A DNA stretch of 64,000 nucleotides. Origin: Alloprevotella sp. oral taxon 473 str. F0040. Its GTDB lineage: Bacteria; Bacteroidota; Bacteroidia; Bacteroidales; Bacteroidaceae. The notes under the pieces were generated by a model that was not told the DNA's origin, did no database searches, and saw only the letters and a list, made by a program, of their open reading frames with translations. The stretch is from NCBI RefSeq assembly GCF_000318095.2, contig NZ_KB290705.1, forward strand, positions 1 to 64,000, in the 5' to 3' direction. Each line of letters opens with the position of its first letter. Within the stretch, counting starts at the first letter, position 1. Of this stretch, positions 43,719-51,533 are shown one piece after another. The position numbers were made by a program, and so were the translations under genes.

Positions 43719-44723
43719 ATGAAACCTCTCTATCGCAATCTGTTCTTCGCCTTTGGACTGCTTGCCATCGGGCTTCTCATCTGGCGTTTCCCCGATGGGT
43801 GGCAAATCATTCGCCACAATCTTGACCGCGTAGTCCGTTATCTTCCCCTCGTCGTGGGCAGCTGGATTCCAGTCTATGCCCTCAACGCCTATGCTTTTCA
43901 GCTCTTGGTCAATACGGGGCACGCTGATCATCACATTTCTCTCGCACGCGCTGGCCAACTCACCGTGTCGGGCTTCGCCTTTTCCTACACCACTCCCTTC
44001 GGGTCTGGCGGAGCTCCCTATCGCGTGCTCGAACTCTCGCACCTCGTAGGCACACAGCGCGCGCTAGCTTCTGTGACACTCTATTCACTCCTTCACGTCT
44101 TTAGCCACTTCTTCTTGTGGACCACCGCCTTGATTGTCTTTGTGGTCTGCCACTTCTCTAGGATTACGCCATGGCTTGCTGGCTTGTTCAGCCTCTACCT
44201 CTTGTTGTTTGTGGCTGCCATTCTCTTTTTTCAACAATGCTACAAACGCGGAGTTGCCCTACGTTTCTTCCAGATTCTTGGACTTCTCCCCCTCATAGGA
44301 GGCTGGGCAAAGCGATTTCGCGAAGCGCATCAAAACGATTTGCTCACTATCGACAGCCATATCCGCACACTCTACGCTCATCCGCGCGTATTTCTCCGCG
44401 CCCTCTTGGCAGAATATGTGGGGCGGCTTTTCAATAGTCTTGAATTTTACGGCATCCTCCTTGCCTTCGGACTCACCAATGCCACGCTAGCCGATGGACT
44501 CATCATCTTAGGTTTCTCTTCGCTCATGGGCAATCTCCTCTTCTTCCTTCCCATGCAACTGGGTGCACGAGAGGGAAGTTTAGCAGTCATCGTCGCCCTA
44601 CTCTTTCCCACGGCTGGTGCTTCCATGGGCATCTATGCCTCATTCTTCACCCGCATCCGCGAAATCTTTTGGATAGTAGTCGGAGTTGCTTTGGTGAAAA
44701 TCAAACCTGCACACCGACACTAG
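43719..44723 (+). CDS. UPF0104 / lysylphosphatidylglycerol-synthase-like membrane protein
   Basis: ATG 43719 (MKPLYRNLFFAFGLLAIG) gives 334 residues; the longer frame begins within the inverted-repeat element and is not plausible. About eight membrane segments follow the LPG synthase transmembrane region pattern (RAGQLTVSGFAFSYTTPFGSGGAPYRVLELS; VLRAL-LAEYVGRLFNSLEFYGILLAF; FLPMQLGAREGSLAVI near the end). Such domains flip or transfer lipid-linked groups. There is no soluble acyltransferase domain. It stands fourth in the lipid-type gene run, so handling of the head-group lipid is an inference. Confidence 0.72.
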   Translation: MKPLYRNLFFAFGLLAIGLLIWRFPDGWQIIRHNLDRVVRYLPLVVGSWIPVYALNAYAFQLLVNTGHADHHISLARAGQLTVSGFAFSYTTPFGSGGAPYRVLELSHLVGTQRALASVTLYSLLHVFSHFFLWTTALIVFVVCHFSRITPWLAGLFSLYLLLFVAAILFFQQCYKRGVALRFFQILGLLPLIGGWAKRFREAHQNDLLTIDSHIRTLYAHPRVFLRALLAEYVGRLFNSLEFYGILLAFGLTNATLADGLIILGFSSLMGNLLFFLPMQLGAREGSLAVIVALLFPTAGASMGIYASFFTRIREIFWIVVGVALVKIKPAHRH

Positions 44724-44767
44724 CCCCCCTCTCCCCAATAACCTCCTTTTTTTCTCGACATTCTTTC

Positions 44768-45496
44768 ATGCCTACCCTCCTTTTCGACTATGGCGGAACG
44801 CTCGATTCCGATGCACGCCACTGGAACTACGTGCTCCGCGATGGATTCACCAAAGCTGCGATCGAACACCCCGCACTTGCGCAACTCGACACCGACACTT
44901 GGCGTGCAGCTTATGTACACGGTGAGCGAGCACTAGCCCAACATCCCATCATTCTCCCGGAAGATGACTTCGCTACTCTCCTACATAAGAAAGTGACCCT
45001 CGAAGTGGAGCATCTTTGCACTGAAGGAGGTTTTCAGTTCTCAGCCGAAGAGCGCGAGAGCATCGTAGACATTGTGGCCACCTATTGCGACACTCAAGCA
45101 CGCCACACCACACTTCGTGCGCGCAAAGTCCTTGATATATTAGTGACACGCGGATATGACTTCGTGTTGGTCACCAATTTTTATGGCAACATCCGTGCAG
45201 TCCTGCAAGGCTACGGACTGCTCGACCTCTTCCCTCGCATTGTGGAGAGTGCCACGGTTGGAGTGCGCAAACCCGATCCTGCGATATGGCAACTCGGCAT
45301 CGACCTTGCCCAGCGCGCCCCGCAAGATTGCATTGCCATCGGTGATGCTTTCGGCAAAGACATCGCACCAGCCCACGCTTTAGGGTGCAAAACCATTTGG
45401 TTTCGTGGAGAAGAATGGACGCCAAAGTCCGTAGATGAATCTATCCCTACGCACATTATCGAAGACCTCTCGGAGCTACTCACACTCCTGCCGTAG
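44768..45496 (+). CDS. HAD-superfamily hydrolase
   Basis: ATG 44768 (MPTLLFDYGGTLDSD) gives 242 residues; upstream in-frame codons overlap the end of the previous gene. The nucleophile motif is DYGGT, with Asp7 present but the second Asp (expected at 9) replaced by Gly9. Motif II is in LVTNFYG, the Lys in GVRKPDPAIWQ (motif III) and Asp in IAIGDAFGKDIAPAHALG (motif IV). It is a HAD phosphatase-like protein; the Gly may change the reaction or be tolerated in this subgroup. It ends the five-gene run and would fit removal of phosphate from a phospho-lipid or phospho-alcohol. Confidence 0.78.
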   Translation: MPTLLFDYGGTLDSDARHWNYVLRDGFTKAAIEHPALAQLDTDTWRAAYVHGERALAQHPIILPEDDFATLLHKKVTLEVEHLCTEGGFQFSAEERESIVDIVATYCDTQARHTTLRARKVLDILVTRGYDFVLVTNFYGNIRAVLQGYGLLDLFPRIVESATVGVRKPDPAIWQLGIDLAQRAPQDCIAIGDAFGKDIAPAHALGCKTIWFRGEEWTPKSVDESIPTHIIEDLSELLTLLP

Positions 45497-45531
45497 TCTT
45501 CCCTTCACCCACACTGACATTTGCCACACAC

Positions 45532-45578
45532 AAAGGGTCGTCTCTCGCAAACCTTGCCAGAGACGACCCTTTTTCTCA
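45532..45578. terminator. bidirectional terminator between the HAD gene and the OMP-barrel gene
   Basis: AAAGGGTCGTCTC(TCGCAA) and (TTGCCA)GAGACGACCCTTT pair, with TTTTT on one side and an A-rich start on the other. It can serve both converging transcripts. Confidence 0.8.
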
Positions 45579-45665
45579 TTTTATCTTTTTACCACAACCG
45601 CAGCACTCTGGCTACGTTCTCCATGTCATGTGTTAGAACTTCACCCTGTTGCAGTGGCTATTAGC

Positions 45666-47732
45666 CTATGGCTTCAATATAGCACTCTCAATTTTCTTAT
45701 CAACTTCTTGACTTCCAGCCTGATGCTTACGTCCAAATCCAAAATTGTAAGCCACAGTTAGATTCAAACATCTACCTTGTGCTTCAAAGGCTCGGACAAC
45801 CTCGCGCTGATACTGGCCATAATCCATGTGAATTTGATTTTCAAAATAGCGCTTAAACACATTCTGCGCAGCAAAAGTCAGACTCCAATCCTGATGTGTC
45901 CATTGTACACTGAAACTATAACGAGGGTCAATGCGCACAAAGAAGGGTTCACGAATGTCAAGAGCGTGATATCCACTAGTGAAACGAGCATTTATACGAA
46001 AATCTCCCACAAGATAAGTGGCATTGCCCCCATAGCGCAATATAGACTTCGAGAGGTGATAATCATCGCCACGGAGATAATTCAACTCTTGTTGGACAGT
46101 CGTTGTAAGCAATAAGTGGTTTTGGAAGAAATTATGCGAAAGCTCCAATGTAAAATGGTTGCCACAGAAGAAAGAGTTGTTTACCCTCATACGATAAATG
46201 CGCGATTCATCTAATGAAAATCTGTCAAGTTCATTATCAAAATAGCACAAACTCAAATAAGTTCCAGAGAGTTTTAGCCCTTTCACGCTCGTATTGTAAG
46301 AAAGCCTGTTGGTCATCACTTTAATGGGCTTAATATTCGGGTTACCGACCACAGATTCAAAAAAAGAAACTGGCACGACTACCGAGTTTTTGTTGGAGGG
46401 TGTGAACTCTGTATGGGTGAACTCTCCATTCAAACTCACACTACTCTTCTCGTTCAACAAATAATTGCCCCCATAATATAGTACAGGATGCAAATAGTGT
46501 TGGCGGTCGCCATTGAGATTGACCCCAATATTTGAAATACCAGCAGACAGATAGCCATAATATTTCTCAGTATATCGCGAAATGCTCAAAGCTCCATAAG
46601 AATTTTGCGTGGTGAGTGACTGGCTGCTAGGAGACGTGCCGAGATATTCATCATCATAATGTTTCCACCCATGAGAAAGCTGGACATCTCCAGACCACCC
46701 TCCTTCCCAATATTTGGAATATTGGGAAACAGCCAACACACTATGCGTGTGTTCCGACGCATCTGTCCACAAATCTGATTGATTATCCTCGTGGTTAAAT
46801 AAAGAGGTTTTCTCCCTGCCTAGGCCAGCATTTAAAATGATTCGCCAACGTTGATTGTGCGGCAAAGAACGCTGATAGTCAATGTACAAAGTAGGCGTCC
46901 ATGCTCTACCATGATAACGATCATACTTTTGAGTTTTTCCTATATATTTCCCAGCATAAGTGGCTTCATTCACTGTTTCGTGGCTGGGACTTGCAGAATA
47001 CACAAAATTGAGATAGGAGTTAAAAGTGGATTCTGGTGTAGTGTGGGTGTACTTCAACCTTCCCCCCAAACTATTATCGGAGTTGAGATTACCTTTGTTG
47101 GACATGATGCGCGACATCTCATCACCATTGGTAAATTTATAGTGCTCTTTTCCTTCTGTATAGTCATGATTGCGCGACCAATTTTGGAAGATGAGTGTAG
47201 AGAAGTAGGATTTACCTCGCGTATAATCCGCAAAAGCTAGATAATCTCCCTTTTTATATGCCATTCCTTGTTCAGCCGAGAGGTAGATATTTCCACCACC
47301 TTCTGCCAAATCTGTGACAAAATTCAGTAAACCTGCTTTTCCTACATATTTACCAGAGGGCGTTCGGGTGTACTCCACTCGTTTAATTCGCTTGGCACGC
47401 AACGTTCTTACCTCTTCCATCGTGGCTTCTCGCCCATCGATACACACAACCAGTTCGCCTCCTCCTTTAAGGGAAATGGCATAGTCCAAGAGGGACACTT
47501 CAAGTTGGGGGATTTGGAGTAAATCTAAGAGTTGGAATCCATTGGTACTATGTTTTTTCTGGAGCTTTGTAGGTAGGAACAAAGAGGCAACTGGGGTTTC
47601 CACTTGTGTTTTAGCGGTGACTTTCACTTCATCTAACTGGCGAGTCTGGACACTGTCAGTAGGTTGCTGCGCCATAACCCCTAAAGGGAAAGCTAGAAAA
47701 ACGAAAAGACAAGAAAAGTTAGCACGGTTCAT
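45666..47732 (-). CDS. TonB-linked outer-membrane beta-barrel protein
   Basis: The 688-residue protein starts with a signal peptide (to about VMAQ, residue 21). Residues about 30-150 form a short plug-like segment (LDEVKVTAKTQVETPVASLFLP, IPQLEVSLLDYAISLKGGGELVVCIDGREATMEEV, KRVEYTRTPSGKYVG). The rest is a beta-barrel of the OMP_b-brl_3 kind with aromatic strand ends (FSVQWTHQDWSLTFAAQNVFKRYFEN). It differs from classical TonB receptors in a reduced plug and no obvious TonB box. The transported ligand is unknown. A promoter (47857-47889) precedes it and a terminator follows at 45532. Confidence 0.78.
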   Translation of the reverse strand: MNRANFSCLFVFLAFPLGVMAQQPTDSVQTRQLDEVKVTAKTQVETPVASLFLPTKLQKKHSTNGFQLLDLLQIPQLEVSLLDYAISLKGGGELVVCIDGREATMEEVRTLRAKRIKRVEYTRTPSGKYVGKAGLLNFVTDLAEGGGNIYLSAEQGMAYKKGDYLAFADYTRGKSYFSTLIFQNWSRNHDYTEGKEHYKFTNGDEMSRIMSNKGNLNSDNSLGGRLKYTHTTPESTFNSYLNFVYSASPSHETVNEATYAGKYIGKTQKYDRYHGRAWTPTLYIDYQRSLPHNQRWRIILNAGLGREKTSLFNHEDNQSDLWTDASEHTHSVLAVSQYSKYWEGGWSGDVQLSHGWKHYDDEYLGTSPSSQSLTTQNSYGALSISRYTEKYYGYLSAGISNIGVNLNGDRQHYLHPVLYYGGNYLLNEKSSVSLNGEFTHTEFTPSNKNSVVVPVSFFESVVGNPNIKPIKVMTNRLSYNTSVKGLKLSGTYLSLCYFDNELDRFSLDESRIYRMRVNNSFFCGNHFTLELSHNFFQNHLLLTTTVQQELNYLRGDDYHLSKSILRYGGNATYLVGDFRINARFTSGYHALDIREPFFVRIDPRYSFSVQWTHQDWSLTFAAQNVFKRYFENQIHMDYGQYQREVVRAFEAQGRCLNLTVAYNFGFGRKHQAGSQEVDKKIESAILKP

Positions 47733-47856
47733 GGTCGTTATGCACTTAAAAGTAGAGTTGAATAGACGAAGTCCTCACAAGAAAGAAGGTGAGAGATTAT
47801 GTAATTCTTCCATTCATACAATAGCCAAAGGCTGAATGCAAGAAAAATGATAGTTA

Positions 47857-47889
47857 CAAAAGTAGGAATTATCTAGCTATTGTCCCAAA
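47857..47889 (-). promoter_or_regulatory. promoter of the OMP-barrel gene
   Basis: Minus-strand -7 TACTTTTG (47864-47857) and -33 TTTG (47889-47886), 21-base spacer, 125 bases before ATG 47732. Confidence 0.6.
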
Positions 47890-47956
47890 GAATCGCGTGT
47901 TTATTTCAAAATAAGGAGACCAAAATCCACGATATTCCTAGAAGAAACAGGATTCT

Positions 47957-48089
47957 TCGGAGGAACGCAAAAAAATGTCGGAGAGTTTAGAAAATATCTC
48001 GGAGATTTTCTGAAAACTCTCGGAGATTTTTTGGAAAAAGTCGGAGATAATTTTAGAAATATCGGAGTTTTTTATCTGATAGCTCGGAG
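47957..48089 (+). repeat. 21-bp tandem repeat block C
   Basis: TCGGAG cores at 47957, 47978, 47999, 48020, 48041, 48062 and 48084 (spacing 21 five times, then 22). The following bases are GAGATTTTC-like. In one plus-strand frame it reads S-E-I-F-x-K-K heptads with one stop. The longest and best-kept block. Confidence 0.82.
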
Positions 48090-48137
48090 AAGGATGAAGA
48101 AAGGAGGGAGAAGAAGCAAAAGAAGAAAGAGAAGAAG

Positions 48138-48181
48138 CAAAATAAAAAGGAACTTCCCCACCATCGTGTGGGGAAGTTCCA
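48138..48181 (-). terminator. terminator of the ABC permease gene
   Basis: GGAACTTCCCCAC (48150-48162) and GTGGGGAAGTTCC (48169-48181), followed in minus-strand sense by TTTTTATTTT (complement of 48140-48149). Confidence 0.88.
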
Positions 48182-48235
48182 AGCAGAAAATAGTAGATTA
48201 CCGAACAGAATATAGTAATCAATAGGTGCAACGCT

Positions 48236-49507
48236 TTAATAGCGCAACCAGCGGAGCATATCTCTCAGCGAAGGTTTCTTGCCATACATCAAGATGCCTA
48301 CGCGATAAATCTTAGCAGCGACAAAGACCATGGCAAGTGATGTGCCGTAAAGCAAAACAAGGCTGAGGAGTTCTTGCCACAAAGGTACGCCAAATGGGAT
48401 GCGAATCATCATGACAATGGGAGAAGTGAGGGGGAAAAGTGAGCCCCAAAAGGCGAGAGGCCCATCTGTGTTGGAGGCACTGCCCATGGCAGCGTACATG
48501 CTGAAGAGCAACAACAAGATGATGGGCGACATGAACTGACTAGAATCTTCCTGACTATTGATAGCTGCGCCTATCGCTGCGAAGATGGAGGCGAAGAAGA
48601 GGTAACCTCCGAGGAAATAAAGCACGAAGAGGAGGAGCATTTCGCCTAAAGGAAGACTGAAGATGGCAGAGAAGATCGCTGTTTCTCCTGATAACAAAGA
48701 AGCTGCATTGGCGGAGTTGGCCGGGATTTCAGTACCCACGATGCCACTAGCCGCTGAGAGAATGATGCCACCTAAGACACCCCAAAGCAACAACTGGGTG
48801 ATGCCCACCAGTGCAACGCCGATAATCTTGCCCATCATAAGTTCAAAAGGACGAACGCTTGATACCATGATTTCCATGATGCGATTGGTTTTCTCTTCCA
48901 TCACACCTTGCATGACCATTCCTCCGTAGGTGAGGATGAAGATATAGATGATGAGGGTGAAAAAGAAACCAGCTGCTTGTGCCACATCGGCGGAAGAAGT
49001 GGTAGTTTCTCCCTTATCGTTCCACTTTGCAGTAGAGATTTCTACGTTGCTTCCCATGTCACTAACGATGGAATCCAGTCCAGCGATGCCATAGCGTTCG
49101 ATTTTCTGTTCGCGCACCGCACTATCCAGGAGGTCGCCTACGTGATTGCTCAAATCGCTCTGCACTTCTTTATGGCTCAACACTTCAAGGGCATTAGGAT
49201 TGAGGCTGAGATCGGACTTGATGTGCACCACGGCTTCTACATCTTCTGGGAGATCTGTCACCTTGGGAACGGCTTTCTCGTGCACAAAGTGGAACTGCGG
49301 AGTGGATCGAAACAAAGAGTCGTAAAGATGACTCTCATCGACCACCATGACGGTGCGATTTTCTCCGCTCGAAATGCGGCCTAACCAGATGGGAACAAAT
49401 ACAAGGGCTACCATCAAAACGGGCATGAGGAGCGTGAGCAGTAGGAATGATTTGCGACGAACACGAGTGAGATATTCGCGCTGTATGATAAGAAATATCT
49501 TGTTCAT
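48236..49507 (-). CDS. ABC transporter permease, NatB/ABC-2 type
   Basis: ATG 49507 (MNKIFLIIQREYLTRVRRKSFLLLTLLMP) gives 423 residues; the longer frame starts with a TTG. The N-terminal membrane segment, a large extracytoplasmic domain (about 45-175) and five C-terminal membrane segments match the NatB-type sodium/drug exporter permeases (EKTNRIMEIMVSSVRPFELMMGKIIGVALVGITQLLLW is a typical landmark). It is co-transcribed with the ATPase gene 73 bases upstream. The substrate is unknown. Confidence 0.85.
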   Translation of the reverse strand: MNKIFLIIQREYLTRVRRKSFLLLTLLMPVLMVALVFVPIWLGRISSGENRTVMVVDESHLYDSLFRSTPQFHFVHEKAVPKVTDLPEDVEAVVHIKSDLSLNPNALEVLSHKEVQSDLSNHVGDLLDSAVREQKIERYGIAGLDSIVSDMGSNVEISTAKWNDKGETTTSSADVAQAAGFFFTLIIYIFILTYGGMVMQGVMEEKTNRIMEIMVSSVRPFELMMGKIIGVALVGITQLLLWGVLGGIILSAASGIVGTEIPANSANAASLLSGETAIFSAIFSLPLGEMLLLFVLYFLGGYLFFASIFAAIGAAINSQEDSSQFMSPIILLLLFSMYAAMGSASNTDGPLAFWGSLFPLTSPIVMMIRIPFGVPLWQELLSLVLLYGTSLAMVFVAAKIYRVGILMYGKKPSLRDMLRWLRY

Positions 49508-49580
49508 GAGCAAATGAAGCTTGAAAATGGGAATGAAAATACCTAAATTATGCCCTTAACGATCAGGAAAGGGGGGAAGG

Positions 49581-50525
49581 TTAGGCTTGCTGTGTTTGAT
49601 TGCCAGTGAGGGCAGCCACGTCATCGCCTACCGTGCGTAGGAAGATGTCGTTCATCGTGGGGAGGATTTCCGAGAAACTACGGATTTCCACCTCACTCGC
49701 TAGGCTTTGCACCAGGGCGGAATTGGAGAGGCCTTCTTGTTTTTTCAAGCGATAGGTGGTGAGTCCATGGTGTTCCACTTGCTCCAAAATGGAAAAAAGT
49801 TCGGGATGCTCGGAGAGTTGCCCTGCTGTGGTGGTGAGGGAAAACTCGCCCGTGCGATGTTGCTCGCGAATCTCTCGCACATTGCCCTGCAAACGTACTT
49901 GTGAGCGGTGGATGAGTGCGATGTCGTCGCAAACTTCTTCGACACTTGCCATATTGTGCGTGGAGAAAATGATGGTGGCTCCTCGATCGCGCAACTGCAA
50001 CATTTCGTGTTTCAACAACTCTGCATTGAGGGGATCGAAGCCCGAAAAGGGTTCGTCGAAGATCAACAACTTAGGTTCGTGCAAGACAGTGATGATAAAC
50101 TGTATCTTTTGTTGCATACCCTTGGAGAGTTCTTCGAGCTTCTTGTTCCACCAAGGCATGATTTGGAATTTCTCAAACCACATTTCCAACCGCTGTTTGG
50201 CTTCTGCATGAGAAAGTCCCTTGAGTTGCGCAAGATACAAGGCTTGTTCACCCACTTTCATCTTACGATAGAGGCCGCGCTCTTCGGGAAGATAACCAAT
50301 ATAAGCCACATCTTCTTGGGAGAGTGGCTTTCCGTCGAACAACACCTCGCCCGTGTCGGGGAGAGTGATGTGGTTGATGATGCGAATGAGGGTGGTTTTT
50401 CCGGCACCATTGGGACCTAAGAGCCCAAAGATGCGACCGCGTGGCACTTCGATGCTGACATTGTCCAACGCGGTGTGCGCTGCAAATCGCTTAGAAACCC
50501 CACGAACAGAGAGGAGATTAAACAT
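49581..50525 (-). CDS. ABC transporter ATP-binding protein, NatA-like
   Basis: A 314-residue ATPase. Walker A is GPNGAGKT (37-44), the signature is ELSKGMQQKIQFI (near 135), Walker B is LLIFDEPFSGFDP and the switch His is in TIIFSTHNM. The GYLPEERGLYRKMKVGEQALYLAQLKGLS segment is a feature of NatA-like ATPases. A C-terminal extension (about 225-314) is also typical. Just upstream of ATG 50525 lies a 7-bp repeat array (50526-50609) reaching to the last base before the start codon. It pairs with the permease at 48236-49507. Confidence 0.87.
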   Translation of the reverse strand: MFNLLSVRGVSKRFAAHTALDNVSIEVPRGRIFGLLGPNGAGKTTLIRIINHITLPDTGEVLFDGKPLSQEDVAYIGYLPEERGLYRKMKVGEQALYLAQLKGLSHAEAKQRLEMWFEKFQIMPWWNKKLEELSKGMQQKIQFIITVLHEPKLLIFDEPFSGFDPLNAELLKHEMLQLRDRGATIIFSTHNMASVEEVCDDIALIHRSQVRLQGNVREIREQHRTGEFSLTTTAGQLSEHPELFSILEQVEHHGLTTYRLKKQEGLSNSALVQSLASEVEIRSFSEILPTMNDIFLRTVGDDVAALTGNQTQQA

Positions 50526-50656
50526 ATTAGAGATTAAATATTATACGTTAGAAAGTAGACCTTAGAACATAGAGGTTAGAAGGTAGGAATTAGAAGATAG
50601 AGATTAGACACAAGGGGATAGATGTACATCTAATGTCTAACATCTAATCTCTACCG
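50526..50656. repeat. 7-bp repeat array upstream of natA, with inverted units near lpxH
   Basis: Twelve phased units at 50526-50609 (ATTAGAG, ATTAAAT, ATTATAC, GTTAGAA, AGTAGAC, CTTAGAA, and so on) start at the base before the natA ATG. A further in-phase unit lies at 50617. From 50629 to 50656 the units switch strand (TCTAATG, TCTAACA, TCTAATC, TCTACCG). The lpxH stop is at 50663. Confidence 0.75.
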
Positions 50657-50662
50657 TCCATA

Positions 50663-51427
50663 TCATGGTTCTGTCTCACCTTCGATGTAATCTTCCAAGA
50701 AAAGGTTTTCACCATCGAAGACAGCGTAGGTGAAAAGGCTAATCCAGTCGCCAAGAATCACGACACGCGAGGACTTCGACAGCATGAGATCGTAGTCTAT
50801 GTGGCGATGTCCAAAGAGGAAGAAGTTGATGTCAGGATGATCTTTCAGATATTGCTTAGCAAAAAGTATAAGATGCTCCTTGTCCTCTCCCATAAATGGC
50901 GGTTCTTTGCCGTCTTCACGCTTCAAACGACTGTGTTTCGCCCAATTAAGTCCGAAACTCATGCCCCAACGTGGGTGAATCGCAGCAAAAAGTGCCTGCG
51001 CAATGGGATTATGAAAGAGAGCGCGCAAGAAACGGAAGCCACGACTGTCGTCGCCTATGCCGTCGCCATGGGCTAGATAAAAGATTTTACCATATAACTC
51101 TACGGTGCACGCGGTCTTATGCAGCACTACTCCGCACTCTTCTACGAGATAATCCTTCATCCAAAGGTCGTGATTGCCCGTAAAATAGTGTACTTCTACG
51201 CCAAGGTCGGTGAGTTCGGAGATTTTGCCCAAGAATCGGGTGTAGCCCTTGGGAACTACCGTCTTATATTCATGCCAAAAGTCAAACATATCGCCAAGCA
51301 GATACACCGCACCTGCCTTATGTTTGATGCTATCGAGGAAGCGTACGAGACGACGTTCCTGCATGCGACGGCTTTGAATGGCGAGACTGCCAAGATGTGC
51401 ATCGGAGAGGAAATAAATGGGTTTCAT
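50663..51427 (-). CDS. lpxH: UDP-2,3-diacylglucosamine diphosphatase
   Basis: This 254-residue metallophosphoesterase removes UMP from UDP-diacylglucosamine to make lipid X in lipid A synthesis. Metal motifs are in order: SDAHLGS (Asp9, His11), LLGDMFDFW, FTGNHDLW, LAHGDGIGD and FGHRHID. The RRxQERRLVRFLDSIK region near the start and membrane-associated helix fit LpxH of Bacteroidetes. The 7-bp array at 51429-51533 begins two bases before ATG 51427. Genes on both sides are co-directional. Confidence 0.9.
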   Translation of the reverse strand: MKPIYFLSDAHLGSLAIQSRRMQERRLVRFLDSIKHKAGAVYLLGDMFDFWHEYKTVVPKGYTRFLGKISELTDLGVEVHYFTGNHDLWMKDYLVEECGVVLHKTACTVELYGKIFYLAHGDGIGDDSRGFRFLRALFHNPIAQALFAAIHPRWGMSFGLNWAKHSRLKREDGKEPPFMGEDKEHLILFAKQYLKDHPDINFFLFGHRHIDYDLMLSKSSRVVILGDWISLFTYAVFDGENLFLEDYIEGETEP

Positions 51428-51428
51428 A

Positions 51429-51533
51429 TAGACGTTGGACGTTAGACATTAGAAGCTAGACATTAGACGTTAGAGGCTAGACTGTAAAAGTTGGATTTTA
51501 GTCTCTAGCCACTAGTCATTGGACGTTGAGCTC
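51429..51533 (-). repeat. 15-unit 7-bp repeat array between lpxH and comF
   Basis: Fifteen contiguous heptamers, plus strand TAGACGT, TGGACGT, TAGACAT, TAGAAGC, TAGACAT, TAGACGT, TAGAGGC, TAGACTG, TAAAAGT, TGGATTT, TAGTCTC, TAGCCAC, TAGTCAT, TGGACGT, TGAGCTC. They run from 2 bases upstream of the lpxH ATG through the comF stop (51512-51514) into its last codons. In lpxH sense they read TCTAACG-like. Confidence 0.85.

Larger units (their letters stand above)
47733..48235. other. 503-bp intergenic region
   Basis: It holds the promoter of the OMP-barrel gene, 21-bp repeat block C (47957-48089), a purine-rich AAG-repeat stretch (48085-48150) and the terminator of the ABC permease gene. The small open frames overlapping the repeats are not convincing genes. 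Confidence 0.55.

Noticed and set aside
47938-48231. 97-residue minus-strand frame over repeat block C
   Set aside because: It is produced by the repeat and its purine-rich flank and contains the permease terminator; no start context.
51209-51233. TCGGAGATTTTG within lpxH as a fifth 21-bp block
   Set aside because: Only one core, no neighbours at 21 bases, and it encodes the conserved GKISELTDLGV of lpxH.
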